Source: Megascapheus bottae
Lineage: Eukaryota > Chordata > Mammalia > Rodentia > Geomyidae
Direction of reading: 5' to 3'
Assembly: GCA_024803745.1 (NCBI GenBank)
Contig: JANJXV010000048.1
Location: 5,918,501-5,982,500 of the forward strand
DNA length: 64,000 nt
Part shown: positions 37,601-49,105 of the stretch, piece after piece
How the letters are laid out: each line of letters starts with the position of its first letter
Numbering within the stretch: position 1 is the first letter of the stretch
Notes under the pieces: model-generated
What the model was told of the DNA's origin: nothing
The model's database searches: none
What the model saw: the letters and a program-made list of their open reading frames with translations, nothing else
Translations under genes and position numbers: made by a program

Positions 37601-38880
37601 TAGAGTAATGGTTAGGGTTAGGGTTAGGGTTAGGGTTAGGTTTAGGGTAAGGTTAAGGGATAGGGTTAGGATTAAGGTTAGGGTTAGGGTAATGGTTAGG
37701 GTTAGGGGTAGGGTTAGGGTTAGGGTTAGGTTTAGGGTTAGGGTTAGGGTAAGGGTAAGGGTTAGGTTTAGGGTTAGGGTTAGGTTTAGGGTTAGGGTTA
37801 GGGTTATGGTTAGGGTAATGATAAGGGTTAGGGTTAAGGTGAGGGTTAGGTTTAGGGTTAGGGTTAGGGTTAATGTTAGGGTTAGGGAGATGGTAAGTGT
37901 AAGGGTTAGGGTTATGGTTAGGGTTAGGGTTTAGGGTTAGAGTTAGGTTTAGGGTTAGGATTAGGGTAAGGATAAATGTTAGGGTTAGGGATAGGGTTAG
38001 GGTTAGGGTTAGGGTTAGGTTTAGGGTTAGGGTTAATGTTAATGTTAGGGTTAGGGTGATGGTAAGTGTAAGGGTTAGGGTTAGGTTTAGCGTTAGGGTT
38101 AGGTTAAGGGTAAGGGTTAGGGTTAGGGTTAGGGTTACGGTTAGGGTAAGGATAAGGGTTAGGGTTAAGGTTAGGGTTAGGATTAATTATACGGATAGGT
38201 TTAGGGGTAGGGTAAGGGTTAGGGTTAGGGTTAGGGTTAGAGTTAGGAGTAGTTATACGGATAGGGTTAGGGTAAGGGTAAGGGTTAGGGTTAGGATTAG
38301 GGATTGGATAGGGTTAGGGTAAGGGTTAGGGTTAGGTTTAGGGTTAGGGTGAGGGTAAGGGTTAGGGTTAGCGTTAGGGTAAGGGTTAGGTTTAGGGTTG
38401 AGGTTAGGTTTAGGATTAGGGTAAGGGTAAGGGTTAGGGTTAGGTTTAGGGTAAGGGTTAAAGTTAGGGTTAGGGTTAGGGTTAGGGTTAGGGGTTTGGG
38501 TTAGGGTTAGTGTTAGGGTTAGGGTTAGGTATAGGGTTAGGATTAGTGTAAGGTTAAGGGTTAGGGTTAGGATTGGGGTTAGGGTTAGTGTTAGTGTTAG
38601 TTTTAGGGTTAGGGTTAGGGTAAGGGAAAGGGTTAGGATTAGGGTTAGGTTTACGGTTAGGGTTAGGTTTAGGGTTAGGGTTAGGGTAAGGGTATGTGTT
38701 AGGGTTAGGGTAAGGGTTAGCGTTTGGGTAAGAATAAGGGTTAGCTTTAGGGTTAGGGTTAAGGTAAGGGTAAGGGTAAGTGTTAGGGTTAGGGTTAGGT
38801 TTAGGGTAAGGTTTAGCGTCAGGTTTAGGGTAAGGGTTTGATTTAGGGTTAGGATTAGGGTTTGGGTTAGGGTAAGGGTA
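26415..38880 (+). repeat. Mosaic of diverged modules
   Basis: Diverged copies of the modules named for 15.5-22.8 kb fill this region. The TATGGTTAAGG/TTCAG module occurs at about 26.94-27.43 and 33.82-34.29 kb. GATGGTAAGTGTAA occurs at 28560, 32372 (as GAATGTAAGTGTAA), 32628, 34593, 36533 (with GTATAA), 37889 and 38058. AAGGGGTAGGGG is at 29710 and GGTTATTGTT at 30260. The part at 30.2-31.1 kb resembles the 1,809-bp unit in diverged form (GGACTAGG-type order, then GGCTACAAGAAATG near 31048). No gene, RNA or transposon is visible. Confidence 0.6.
32330..32800 (+). repeat. Tandem duplication of about 232 bp
   Basis: AAAGGCTTAGGGATAGGG is at 32461 and 32693, and GGGTTTAGGTTTGG is at about 32547 and 32779, both 232 bases apart. 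Upstream, GTTAATGTTAGGGTCAGGG is at 32352 and 32608 (offset 256), so copy 1 has an extra 24 bases (four hexamers) containing AGCGTAAGGG. Boundaries are approximate. Confidence 0.72.
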
Positions 38881-38899
38881 AGGGTTAGGTTTAGGTTTA

Positions 38900-39139
38900 G
38901 GGTTACGTTTAGTGTTAGAGTAAGGGTAAGGTTTAGGGTTAGAGTTAGGGTAAGGGTTAGGGGTAGGGTTAGGGTAGGGTTTAGGGTAAGGGTAAGTGTT
39001 TGGGTTAGGGTTAGGGTTAGGGTTACGTTTAGGGTTAGAGTAAGGGTAAGGTTTAGGGTTAGAGTTAGGGTAAGGGTTAGGGGTAGGGTTAGGGTAGGGT
39101 TTAGGGTAAGGGTAAGTGTTTGGGTTAGGGTTAGGGTTA
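38900..39139 (+). repeat. 120-bp tandem duplication
   Basis: The sequence from about 38900 repeats at offset 120 (20 hexamers). It shares GGTTACGTTTAG, TTAGAGTAAGGGTAAGG, GGGGTAGGGTTAGGGTAGGG and AAGTGTTTGGG. I found one difference, T at 38913 against G at 39033. The match ends near 39141, where GATAAGG replaces GGTTACG. Confidence 0.85.
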
Positions 39140-39140
39140 G

Positions 39141-40644
39141 GATAAGGTCAGGGGTAGGGGTAGGGTTAGGGTTATGGTTAGGTGTTAGGGTTAGGGTTAG
39201 GTTTAGTTTTAGGGTTAGGGTTAGGGTAAGGGTAAGGGTTAGGGTTAGGTTTAGGGTTAGTGTTAGTGTAAGGTTTAGGGTTAGGGTTAGGGTAAAGGCA
39301 AGGGTTAGGGTTAGGTTTAGTGTTAATATTAGGGTTAGGGTTAGCGTTAGGATAAGGGTAAATGTTAGGGTTAGGGTTAAGGTTAGGTTTAAGGTTATTG
39401 TTAGGGTTATGGTTAGGTTTAGGATAAGGGTTAGCTTTAGGGTTACGGTAAGGTTTAGGGTTAGGGTTAGTGTTAGAGTTAGAATTAGGTTTAGGGTTAG
39501 GGAAAGGGTAAGGTTTGGGTTAAGTTTAGGGTTAGGGTTAGTTTATGGCTTAAGTTTATGGGTTAGTGTTATGGTTAGGGTTAGGGTAAGGGTTAGGGTT
39601 AGGGTTAGGTTTAGGGTAAGGGTAAGGGTTAGGGTTAGAGTTAGGGTTAGGTTTAGAGTTAGGGTTAGGGTTAGGGTTAGGGTAAGGTTAAGTGTTAGGG
39701 TTAAAGTTAGGGTTAGGACTAGGTTTAAGGTTAGGGTTAGGGTTATGGTAAGGATAACGGTTAGGGTTAGGATTAGGGTTAGGCTTACCGTAAATGTTAG
39801 GGTTAGGTTTAGGGTTAGGTTTAGGGTTAGGTTTAGTGTTAGAGTTAGGGAAAGGGTAAAGGTTCGGGTTAGGGTTATGGTTAGGGTTAGGTTAGGGTTA
39901 GGGTTAGGGTTAGGTTTAGGGTTAGGATTAGGGTACGGATAAATGTTAGGGTTATGGTTAAGATTATGGTTAAGGTTAGGGTTAGGGTTAGGGTTAGGGT
40001 TAGGTTTAGGGTAAAGATAAGCTTTAGGGTTAAGGTTAGGGTTAGGTTTAGGATTAGGGTAAGGGTTAATGTTATGGTTAGGGTGATGGTAAGTGTAAGG
40101 GTTAGGGTTAGGTTTAGGGTTAGGTTTAGGTTAAGGGTTAGGGTTAGGGTAAGGGTAAGGGTTAGGGTTAAGGTTAGGGTTAGGGTTAGGGTTAGTTATA
40201 GGGATAGGGTTAGGATAAGGGTAAGGGTTAACGTTAGGATTAGTTTTACGGTTAGGGTTAAGGTAAGGGTTAGGGTTAGGTTTAGGGTTAGGGTGAGGGT
40301 AAGGGTAAGGGTTAGCGTTAGGGTTAGGGTTAGGTTTATGGTTGGGGTTAAGGTTAGGTTTAGGTTAGGGTAAGTGTAAGGGTTAGGGTTAGGGTTAGGA
40401 TTAGGGTAAGGGTTAAGGTTAGGGTTAGGGTTAGGGTTAGGATAAGGTTTAGTGTTAGGGTCAGGGTAAGGGTTAGGGTTAGGGTTAGGTTTAGGGGTTA
40501 CGGTAAGGGTTAGGGTTAGGGTTAGGGTTAGGTTTAGGGTAAGGGGTAGGGTTAGGTTTAGGGTAAGGTAAGTTTTAGGGTTAGGATTAGGTTTAGGTTA
40601 AGGGTAAGGGTTAAGGTTAGGGTTAGGGTTAGGGTTAGGGTTCG
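39141..40644 (+). repeat. Start of the right-hand higher-order block
   Basis: Begins with the AAGGGGTAGGGG-type marker (39149, first A changed to C) followed 244 bases later by GGTTATTGTT (39393). It continues with GGAAAGGGTAAGGTTTGGG near 39500, ACGGATAAATG near 39938, GATGGTAAGTGTAA at 40084 and a TATAGGGATAGGG marker near 40198. The same marker order is found after 45.5, 50.5, 56.6 and 60.5 kb. Confidence 0.65.
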
Positions 40645-43145
40645 GGTTAGGGTTAGATTTAGGGTTAGGGTTAGTGTTATGGTTAGGGTAAAGATAAGGT
40701 TTAGGGTTAAGGTTAGGGTTAGGTTTAGGGTTAGGATTAGCGTTAATGTTAGGGTTAGGGTGATGGTAAGTGTAAGGGTTAGGGTTAGGTTTAGGGTTTG
40801 GTTTAGCGTAAGGGTAAGGGTAAGGGTTAGGGTTAGGGATAGGGTTAGGGTTAGGCTTAGGGATAGTTTTAAGGTTAGGATTAGTGTTAGGGTTAGGGTT
40901 AGGTGTAGGGATAGGGTTAGGGATAGGGTTAGGGTTAGGTTTAGGGTTACAGTTAGGTTTAGGTTTAGGGTTAGGGTCAGGGTAAGGGTAAGGGTTAGCC
41001 TTAGGGTTAGGGTTAGGGTTGGGGTTAAGGTTAGGTTTAGGGTTAGGGTAAGGGTAATGGTAAGGGTTAGGTTTAGGTTTACGGTAAAGGTTAGGGTTAG
41101 GGTTAGGGTAAGGGTATGTGTTAGGGTTAGGGTTTCGGTTAATGTTAGGGTTAGGATTAAGGTAAGTGTTAGGGTTAGGGTAGGGTTAGGGTTAGGTTTA
41201 GGGTAAGGGTTAGGGTTAGTTTTGGGGTAAGGGTAAGGTTTAGGGTTAGGATTAGGGTAAGGATAAGGGTTAGGTTTAGGGTTAGGGTTAGGGTTAGGTT
41301 TAGGGTTACGGTTAGGGTTAGGTTTAGGGTTAGGGTCAGGGTTAGAGTTAGGGAAAGGATAAGAGTTAGGGTTAAGGTTAGGGTTAGGGTTCGGTTTACG
41401 TTTAGGATTAGGGTTAGAGTTAGGGTAAGGGCAAGGTTTAGGGTTAGGATTAGGGTGGTTAGGGTAAGGGTAAGGGTTATGGTTAGGGTTAGGGTTAGGG
41501 TAGGGGTTAGGGTAAGGGTAAGTGTTAGGTTTAGGGTTAGGGTTAGGGTTAGGATAAGGGTAAGGGTTAGGGTTAGGGTTAGGGTTAGAGGTTAGGGTTA
41601 GGGATAGTGTTAGGTTTAGGGTTAGGTTTAGGGTAAGAGTAAGGGTTAGGGTTAGGTTTAGGGTTAGGGTTAATGTTAGGTTTAGGGTTAGCTTTAGGGT
41701 CAGGGCAAGGGTTAGGGTTAGGTTTAGGGTTAGTGTTAGTGTTAGGTTTAGGGTTAGGTTTAGGGTAAGGGTATGTGTTAAGGTTAGGGTTAGGGTTTGG
41801 GTAAGGGTTAGCTTTAGGGTTACGGTTAAGGTAAGGTTAATCGTTAGGGTTAGGGTTAGGGTTAGGGTCAGGGTTAGGGTTAGGGAAAGGGTAAGGGTTA
41901 GGGTTAAGGTTAGGGTTAGGGTTAGGGTTAGGTTTAGGATTAGGGTTAGAGTTAGAGTAAGGGCAAGGTTTAGGGTTAGGATTAGGGTGGTTAGGGTATG
42001 GGTAAGGGTTATGGTTAGGGTTAGGGTTAGGGTAGGGGTTAGGGTAAGGGTAAGTGTTAGGTTTAGGGTTAGGGTTAGGATAAGGGTAAGGGTTAGGGTT
42101 AGGGTTAGGGTTAGAGGTTATGGTTAGGGATAGTGTTAGGTTTAGGGTTAGGTTTAGGGTAAGGGTAAGGGTTAGTGTTAGGTTTAGGGTTAGGGTTAAT
42201 GTTAGGTTTAGGGTTAGGGTTAGGGTAAGGGCAAGGGTTAGGGTTAGGCTTAGGGTTAGGTTTAGGGTAAGGGTATGTGTTAGGGTTAGGGTTAGGGTTT
42301 GGGTAAGGGTTAGCTTTAGGGTTACGGTTAAGGTAAGGGTAAGCGTTAGGGTTAGGGTTAGGGTTAGGGTTAGGTATAGGGTTAGGGTCAGGGTTAGGGT
42401 TAGGGAAAGGGTAAGGGTTAGGGTTAAGGTTAGGGTTAGGGTTAGGGTTAGGTTTAGGATTAGGGTTAGAGTTAGGGTAAGGGAAAGGTTTAGGGTTAGG
42501 ATTAGGGTGGTTAGGGTAAGGGTTAGCGTTGGGGTTAGGGTTAGTGTTAGGTTTAGGATTAGGGTTAGGGTAAAGGTAAAGTTGAGGGTTAGGGTTAGGG
42601 TTAGGATTAGGGTTAGGTTTAGGGTTAGGGTTAGGGTAAGGATAAGCGTTAGGGTTACGGATAGGGTTAGGTTTCGCGTAAGGTTTAGGGTAAGGGTTAG
42701 ATTAAGGGTAAGAGTTAGGGTTGGGTTAATGTTAGGCTTAAGGTTAGGGTTAGGGTTATGGTAAGGGTTAGGTTTAGGGTTAAGTTTAGGGTTAGAGTTT
42801 GGGTTAATGTTAGGGTTAGGGTTAGAGTTAGGTTTAGGGTTAGGTTTCGGTTTACGGTTAGGGTTAGGATTAGGTTTAGGGTTAGGGTTAGGGTTAGGTT
42901 TAGGGTTAGGGTTAGGGTTAGGGTCAGGTTTAGGTTTACGGTTAGGGTTAGGTTTAGGGTTAGTGTAAGGGTATGTGTTAGGGTTAGGGTTAAGTTTATG
43001 GTTAGGGTTTGGGTTAGGATTAGGGTTAAGTTTAGGGTTAGGTTTAGGATTGCGGTTAGGGTTAGGGTTAGGTTTAGGTTTAGGGTTAGGGTTAGGTTTA
43101 GTGTTGGGGTTAGGGTTAGGTTTAGGGTTAGGTTTAGTTTTACGG

Positions 43146-43176
<31 letters not shown>

Positions 43177-46100
43177 ATGTATTAGGGTTAGGGTAAGGGT
43201 TAGGGTTAGGGTTAGGGTTAGGATAAGGGTTAAGGTTAGGATTAGGGTAAGTGTTAGGGTTAGTGTTAGGGTAAGGGAAAGGGTTAGGTTTAGGGTTAGG
43301 GTTAAGTTTAGTGTTAGGGTTAGGGTTAGGGTTAGGGTAAGGGTAAGGGTTAGTATTAAGTTTAGGGTTAGGGTTAGGGTTAGGGTAAGGGTTAGGGCTA
43401 GTGTTAAGGTTAGGATAAGGGTTAGGGTTAGGATTAGTGTAAGTGTTAGGGTTAGTGTTAGGGTAAGGGTAAGGGTTAGGTTTAGGGTTGGGTTTAGTGT
43501 TAGGGTTAGGGTTAGGGTAAGGGTAAGGGTTAAGGTTAGGATTAGGGTTAGGGTTAGGGTAAGGATTAGTTTTAGGGTTAGGGTTAGGTTTATGTTTACG
43601 GTTAGTGTTAGGGTAAGGGTAAAGGTTCGGGTTAGGATTAGGGTTAGGGTTAAAGTTATGGTTAAGGTTAGGGTTAGGGTTAGGGTAAGGGTTAGGGTTA
43701 GGGTTAGGGTAAGGTATAGGGTTAGGTTTAGGGTTAGGTTTAGAGTTAGGTTTAGGGTAAGGGTAAGGGGTAGGGTTAGGGTTAAGTTTAGGTTTAGGGT
43801 TAGGATATGGTTAGGTTTAGGGTTAGGGTAAGGATTAGGGTTGGGGTTAGGTTTAGGGTAAGGTTTAGGGTTAGGGTTAGGGTTACGGTTAGGGTTAGGG
43901 GTTAGGGTTAGGGTTAGGTTTATGTATAGGATTAGGGTACGATAAATGTTAGGTTTAGGGATAGGGTTAGGGTTGAGGTTAGGCTAAGAGTTAGGGCTGG
44001 TTTAGGGTTAGTGTTAAGGTTAGGGTTAGGTTTAGGGTAAGGGTAAGTGATAGGGTTAGGATTAAGGTGAGGGTAAAGGTAAGGGTTAGTGTTAAGTTTA
44101 TGGTTAGGGTTAGGGTTAGGGTAAGGGTTAGGGTTAGGGTTAGGGTAAGGGTAAGGGTTAGGCTTAAGATTAGGGTTAGGGTTAGGATAAGGGTTAGGGT
44201 TATAGTTAGGGTAAAGATAATGGTTAGGGTTAAGGTTAGGGTTAGGTTTAGGGTTAGGGTTAGGGTTAATGTTAGGTTTAGGGTGATGGTAAGTGTAAGG
44301 GTTAGGGTTAGGGTTAGGGTTAGGGTTAGGTTAAGGGTAAGGGTTAGGGTTAGGGTTAGGGTAAGGGTAAGGGTAAGGGTTAGGGTTAGGGTAAGGGTAA
44401 GGGTTAGGGTTAGGATTAAGGTTAGAGTTAGGGTTAGGTTTAGGGTTACGGTTAGGGTTAGGTTTAGGGTTAGGGTTAGTTTAAGATTTAGGTTTAGGGT
44501 TACGGTTAGGGTTAGGGTTAGGGTTAGGATAAGGGTTAGGGTTAGGGTTAGGGTAAGGGTAAGGGTAAGGGTTAGGGTTAGGGTTAGGGTTAGGTATAGG
44601 TTTAGGGAAAGGGTTAGGGTTAGGGTAAGGGTAAGTGTTAGGGTTAAGATTAGGGTTAGGGTTAGGGTTAGGGTTAGGGTAAGTGTAAGGATTAGGTTTA
44701 GGATTAAGGTTAGTTTTAGGGTAAGGTTTAGGGTTAGGGTTAGGGTTAAGTTTATGGTTAGAGTTAGGGTAAGGGTATAGGTTAGGTTTAGAGTTATTGT
44801 TAGGGTTAAGGTTAGGGTTAGGGTTAGGGTAAGGGTTAGGGTTAGGTTTAGGATTAGGGTTAGCGTTAGAGTTAGGGTTAGGGTAGGGGTTAGGGTTAGG
44901 GTTAGGGTTAGGTTTATGGTTAGGGTTACGGTTAGGGTTAGGTTTAGGGTTAAGGTTAGGGTTAGGGTTAGGTTTAGTGTTAGGGTTAGAGTAAGGGTTA
45001 GGGTTAGGGTTACGGTAAGGATAATAGTTAGGTTTAGCGATAGGGTTAGGGTTCAGGATAGGTTTAGGGTTAGGTTTAGGGTAAGGCTAAGATTTAGGGT
45101 TGGGTTAGGGTTAGTGTTAGGTTTAGGGTTAGGGTTAGGGTAAGGGCAAGGTTTATGATTAGGGTTAGGGTTAAGTTTAGGGTTAGTTTTAGGGTTAGGG
45201 TTACGGGAAGGGTATGTGTTAGGGTTAGGGTTAGAGTTAGGGTAAGGGTTAGCGTTTGGGTAAGGGTAAGGGTTAGCTTTAGGGTTAGGGTTAAGGTAAG
45301 GGTAAGGGTTATGGTTAGGGTTAGGGTTAGGTTAGGTTTAGGGTAATGGTTAGGGTCAGGTTTAGGTTAAGGGTCTGGTTTAGGCTTAGGATTAGGGTTT
45401 GGGTTAGGGTAAAGGTAAGGGTTAGGGTTAGGTTTAGGTTTAGGGTTAGGTTAAGGGTAAGGGTTAGGGATAGAATTAGGGTAAGGGTTAGGGTTAGGGT
45501 TAGGGTTAGGGTAGGGGTTAGGGTAAGGGTAAGTGTTTGGGTTAGGGTTAGGTTTAGGATAAGGTAAGGGGTAGGGGTAGGGTTAGGGTTAGGGTTAGGG
45601 GTTAGGGTTAAGGTTAGGGTTAGGTTCAGGGTTAGGGTTAGGGTAAGGATAAGGGTTAGGGTCAGTGTTAGGGTTAGGGTTAGTGTAAGGTTTAGGGTTA
45701 GGGTTAGGGTAAGGGGAAGGGTTAGGGTTAGGTTTAGGGTTAAGTTTAGGGTTAGGGTTATTGTTAGGTTTAGGATAAGGGTAAATGTTAGGGTTAGGGT
45801 AAAGGTTAAGGTTATTGTTAGGGTTATGGTTATTGTTAGGGTAAGGGTTAGAGTTAGGGTTACGGTAGGGTTTAGGGTTAGGGTTAGTGTTAGAGTTAGA
45901 GTTAGGTTTAGGGTTAGGGAAAGGGTAAGGTTTGGGATAAGGTTAGGGTTAGGGTAAGGTTAAGGGTTAAGTTTAGGGGTTAGTGTTAGGGTTAGGATTC
46001 GGGTTACGGTAAGGGTTAGGGATAGGGTTCGGTTTAGGGTAAGGGTAAGGGTTAGGGTTAGAGTTAGGGTTAGGTTTAGAGTTAGGGTTAGGGTTAGGGT

Positions 46101-47396
46101 AAGGGTAAGTGTTAGGGTTAAAGTTAGGGTTAGGATTAGGTTTAGGGTTAGGGTTAGTGTTAGGGTTAGAGTTAGAGTTAGGGTTAGGGTAAGGATAACG
46201 GTTAGGGTGAAGTTTTGGGTTAGGGTTAGGTTAGGGTTAGGGTTAGGGTTAGTGTAAGGTTAGGGTTAGGGTTAGAGTTAGGTTTAGATTTAGGATTAGG
46301 GTAAGGGTAATGTTAGGGTTAGGGATAGGGTTAGGGTTCAGTTTAGGTTTAGGGTTAGGGTTAGTGTAAGGGTAAGAGTTAGCGTTGTGTTAGGGTTAGT
46401 GTTAAGGTTAGGGTTAAGGTTAGGGTAAGGGTAAGGGATAGGGTTAGGGTTAAGGTTAGTGTTAGGGTAATGGTTTGGGTGAGGGTTAGGGTTAGGGTAA
46501 GGGTAAGGTTAGGGTTAAGGTTAGGGTTAGGGTAAGGGTAAAGGTTAGGTTTAGGTTTAGGGTTAGGTTTAGGGTTAGGTTTAGGGTTAGGTTTAGGGTT
46601 AGGGTTAGATTTAGGGTTAGGGTTAGTGTTATGGTTAGGGTAAAGATAAGGTTTAGGGTTAAGGTTAGGGTTAGGTTTAGGGTTAGGATTAGTGTTAATG
46701 TTAGGGTTAGGGTGATGGTAAGTGTAAGGGTTAGGGTTAGGTTTAGGGTTTGGTTTAGCGTAAGGGTAAGGGTAAGGGTTAGGGTTAGGGATAGGGTTAG
46801 GGTTAGGCTTAGGGATAGTTTTAAGGTTAGGATTAGTGTTAGGGTTAGGGTTAGGTGTAGGGATAGGGTTAGGGATAGGGTTAGGGTTAGGTTTAGGGTT
46901 ACAGTTAGGTTTAGGTTTAGGGTTGGGGTCAGGGTAAGGGTAAGGGTTAGCCTTAGGGTTAGGGTTAGGGTTGGGGTTAAGGTTAGGTTTAGGGTTAGGG
47001 TAAGGTTAATGGTAAGGGTTAGGTTTAGGTTTACGGTAAAGGTTAGGGTTAGGGTTAGGGTAAGGGTATGTGTTAGGGTTAGGGTTTGGGTTAATGTTAG
47101 GGTTAGGATTAAGGTAAGTGTTAGGGTTAGGTTTAGGGTAAGGGTTGGGGTTAGTTTTGGGGTAAGGGTAAGGTTTAGGGTTAGGATTAGGGTAAGGGTA
47201 AGGGTTAGGTTTAGGGTTAGGGTAAGGGTTAGGGTTAGGTTTAGGGTTACGGTTAGGGTTAGGTTTAGGGTTAGGGTCAGGGTTAGGGTTAGGGAAAGGA
47301 TAAGGGTTAGGGTTAAGGTTAGGGTTAGGGTTAGGTTTAGGTTTAGGATTAGGGTTAGAGTTAGGGTAAGGGCAAGGTTTAGGGTTAGGATTAGGG
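40645..47396 (+). repeat. Older relative of the 6,037-bp unit
   Basis: From about 40645 the sequence follows 46597 onward at an offset near 5,952, falling to 5,935 by 42120. Further right, from about 44.58 kb, it follows about 49.56 kb onward at offset 4,983; for example 44916, 45155 and 45346 correspond to 49899, 50138 and 50329. So this block is the same higher-order unit but longer by roughly 0.95 kb, in the part around 43.6-44.6 kb. It shares AAGGGGTAGGGG (45566) and GGTTATTGTT (45810). Divergence is visibly greater than between the two 6,037-bp copies. Confidence 0.72.
40920..42520 (+). repeat. Three diverged units of about 0.52 kb in tandem
   Basis: The rare string GGATTAGGGTGGTTAGGGTA recurs, with GGTGG at 41454, 41986 and 42506 (spacings 532 and 520). 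Each is preceded by a run containing GTATGTGTTAGGG, a GTTTGGGTAAGG or TTTCGG hexamer, and AGGGTCAGGGTTAGGG. The same inner pattern exists in the younger copies, with GGTGG at about 47394, 47921 and 48441. Confidence 0.68.
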
Positions 47397-48870
47397 TGGT
47401 TAGGGTAAGGGTAAGGGTTATGGTTAGGGTTAGGGTTAGGGTAGGGGTTAGGGTAAGGGTAAGTGTTAGGTTTAGGGTTAGGGTTAGGATAAGGGTAAGG
47501 GTTAGGGTTAGGGTTAGGGTTAGAGGTTAGGGTTAGGGATAGTGTTAGGTTTAGGGTTAGGTTTAGGGTAAGAGTAAGGGTTAGGGTTAGGTTTAGGGTT
47601 AGGGTTAATGTTAGGTTTAGGGTTAGCTTTAGGGTCAGGGCAAGGGTTAGGGTTAGGTTTAGGGTTAGTGTTAGCGTTAGGTTTAGGGTTAGGTTTAGGG
47701 TAAGAGTATGTGTTAGGGTTAGGGTTAGGATTTGGGTAAGGGTTAGCTTTAGGGTTACGGTTAAGGTAAGGTTAATCGTTAGGGTTAGGGTTAGGGTTAG
47801 GGTCAGGGTTAGGGTTAGGGAAAGGGTAAGGGTTAGGGTTAAGGTTAGGGTTAGGGTTAGGGTTAGGTTTAGGATTAGGGTTAGAGTTAGAGTAAGGGCA
47901 AGGTTTAGGGTTAGGATTAGGGTGGTTAGGGTAAGGGTAAGGGTTATGGTTAGGGTTAGGGTTAGGGTAGGGGTTAGGGTAAGGGTAAGTGTTAGGTTTA
48001 GGGTTAGGGTTAGGATAAGGGTAAGGGTTAGGGTTAGGGTTAGGGTTAGAGGTTATGGTTAGGGATAGTGTTAGGTTTAGGGTTAGGTTTAGGGTAAGGG
48101 TAAGGGTTAGTGTTAGGTTTAGGGTTAGGATTAATGTTAGGTTTAGGGTTAGGGTTAGGGTAAGGGCAAGGGTTAGGGTTAGGTTTAGGGTTAGGTTTAG
48201 GGTAAGGGTATGTGTTAGGGTTAGGGTTAGGGTTTGGGTAAGGGTTAGCTTTAGGGTTACGGTTAAGGTAAGGGTAAGCGTTAGGGTTAGGGTTAGGGTT
48301 AGGGTTAGGTATAGGGTTAGGGTCAGGGTTAGGGTTAGGGAAAGGGTAAGGGTTAGGGTTAAGGTTAGGGTTAGGGTTAGGGTTAGGTTTAGGATTAGGG
48401 TTAGAGTTAGGGTAAGGGAAAGGTTTAGGGTTAGGATTAGGGTGGTTAGGGTAAGGGTTAGCGTTAGGGTTAGGGTTAGGTTTAGGATTAGGGTTAGGGT
48501 AAAGGTAAAGTTGAGGGTTAGGGTTAGGGTTAGGATTAGGGTTAGGTTTAGGGTTAGGGTTAGGGTAAGGATAAGAGTTAGGGTTACGGATAGGGTTAGG
48601 TTTCGCGTAAGGTTTAGGGTAAGGGTTAGGTTAAGGGTAAGAGTTAGGGTTGGGTTAATGTTAGGCTTAAGGTTAGGGTTAGGGTTACGGTAAGGGTTAG
48701 GTTTAGGGTTAAGTTTAGGGTTAGAGTTTGGGTTAATGTTAGGGATAGGGTTAGAGTTAGGTTTAGGGTTAGGTTTCGGTTTACGGTTAGGGTTAGGATT
48801 AGGTTTAGGGTTAGGGTTAGGGTTAGGTTTAGGGTTAGGGTTAGGGTTAGGGTCAGGTTTATGTTTACGG

Positions 48871-48901
<31 letters not shown>

Positions 48902-49074
48902 ATGTGTTAGGGTTAGGGTTAAGTTTATGGTTAGGGTTTGGGTTAGGATTAGGGTTAAGTTTAGGGTTAGGTTTAGGTTTACGGTTAGGGTTAGGGTTAG
49001 GTTTAGGTTTAGGGTTAGGGTTAGGTTTAGTGTTGGGGTTAGGGTTAGGTTTAGGGTTAGGTTTAGTTTTACGG

Positions 49075-49105
<31 letters not shown>

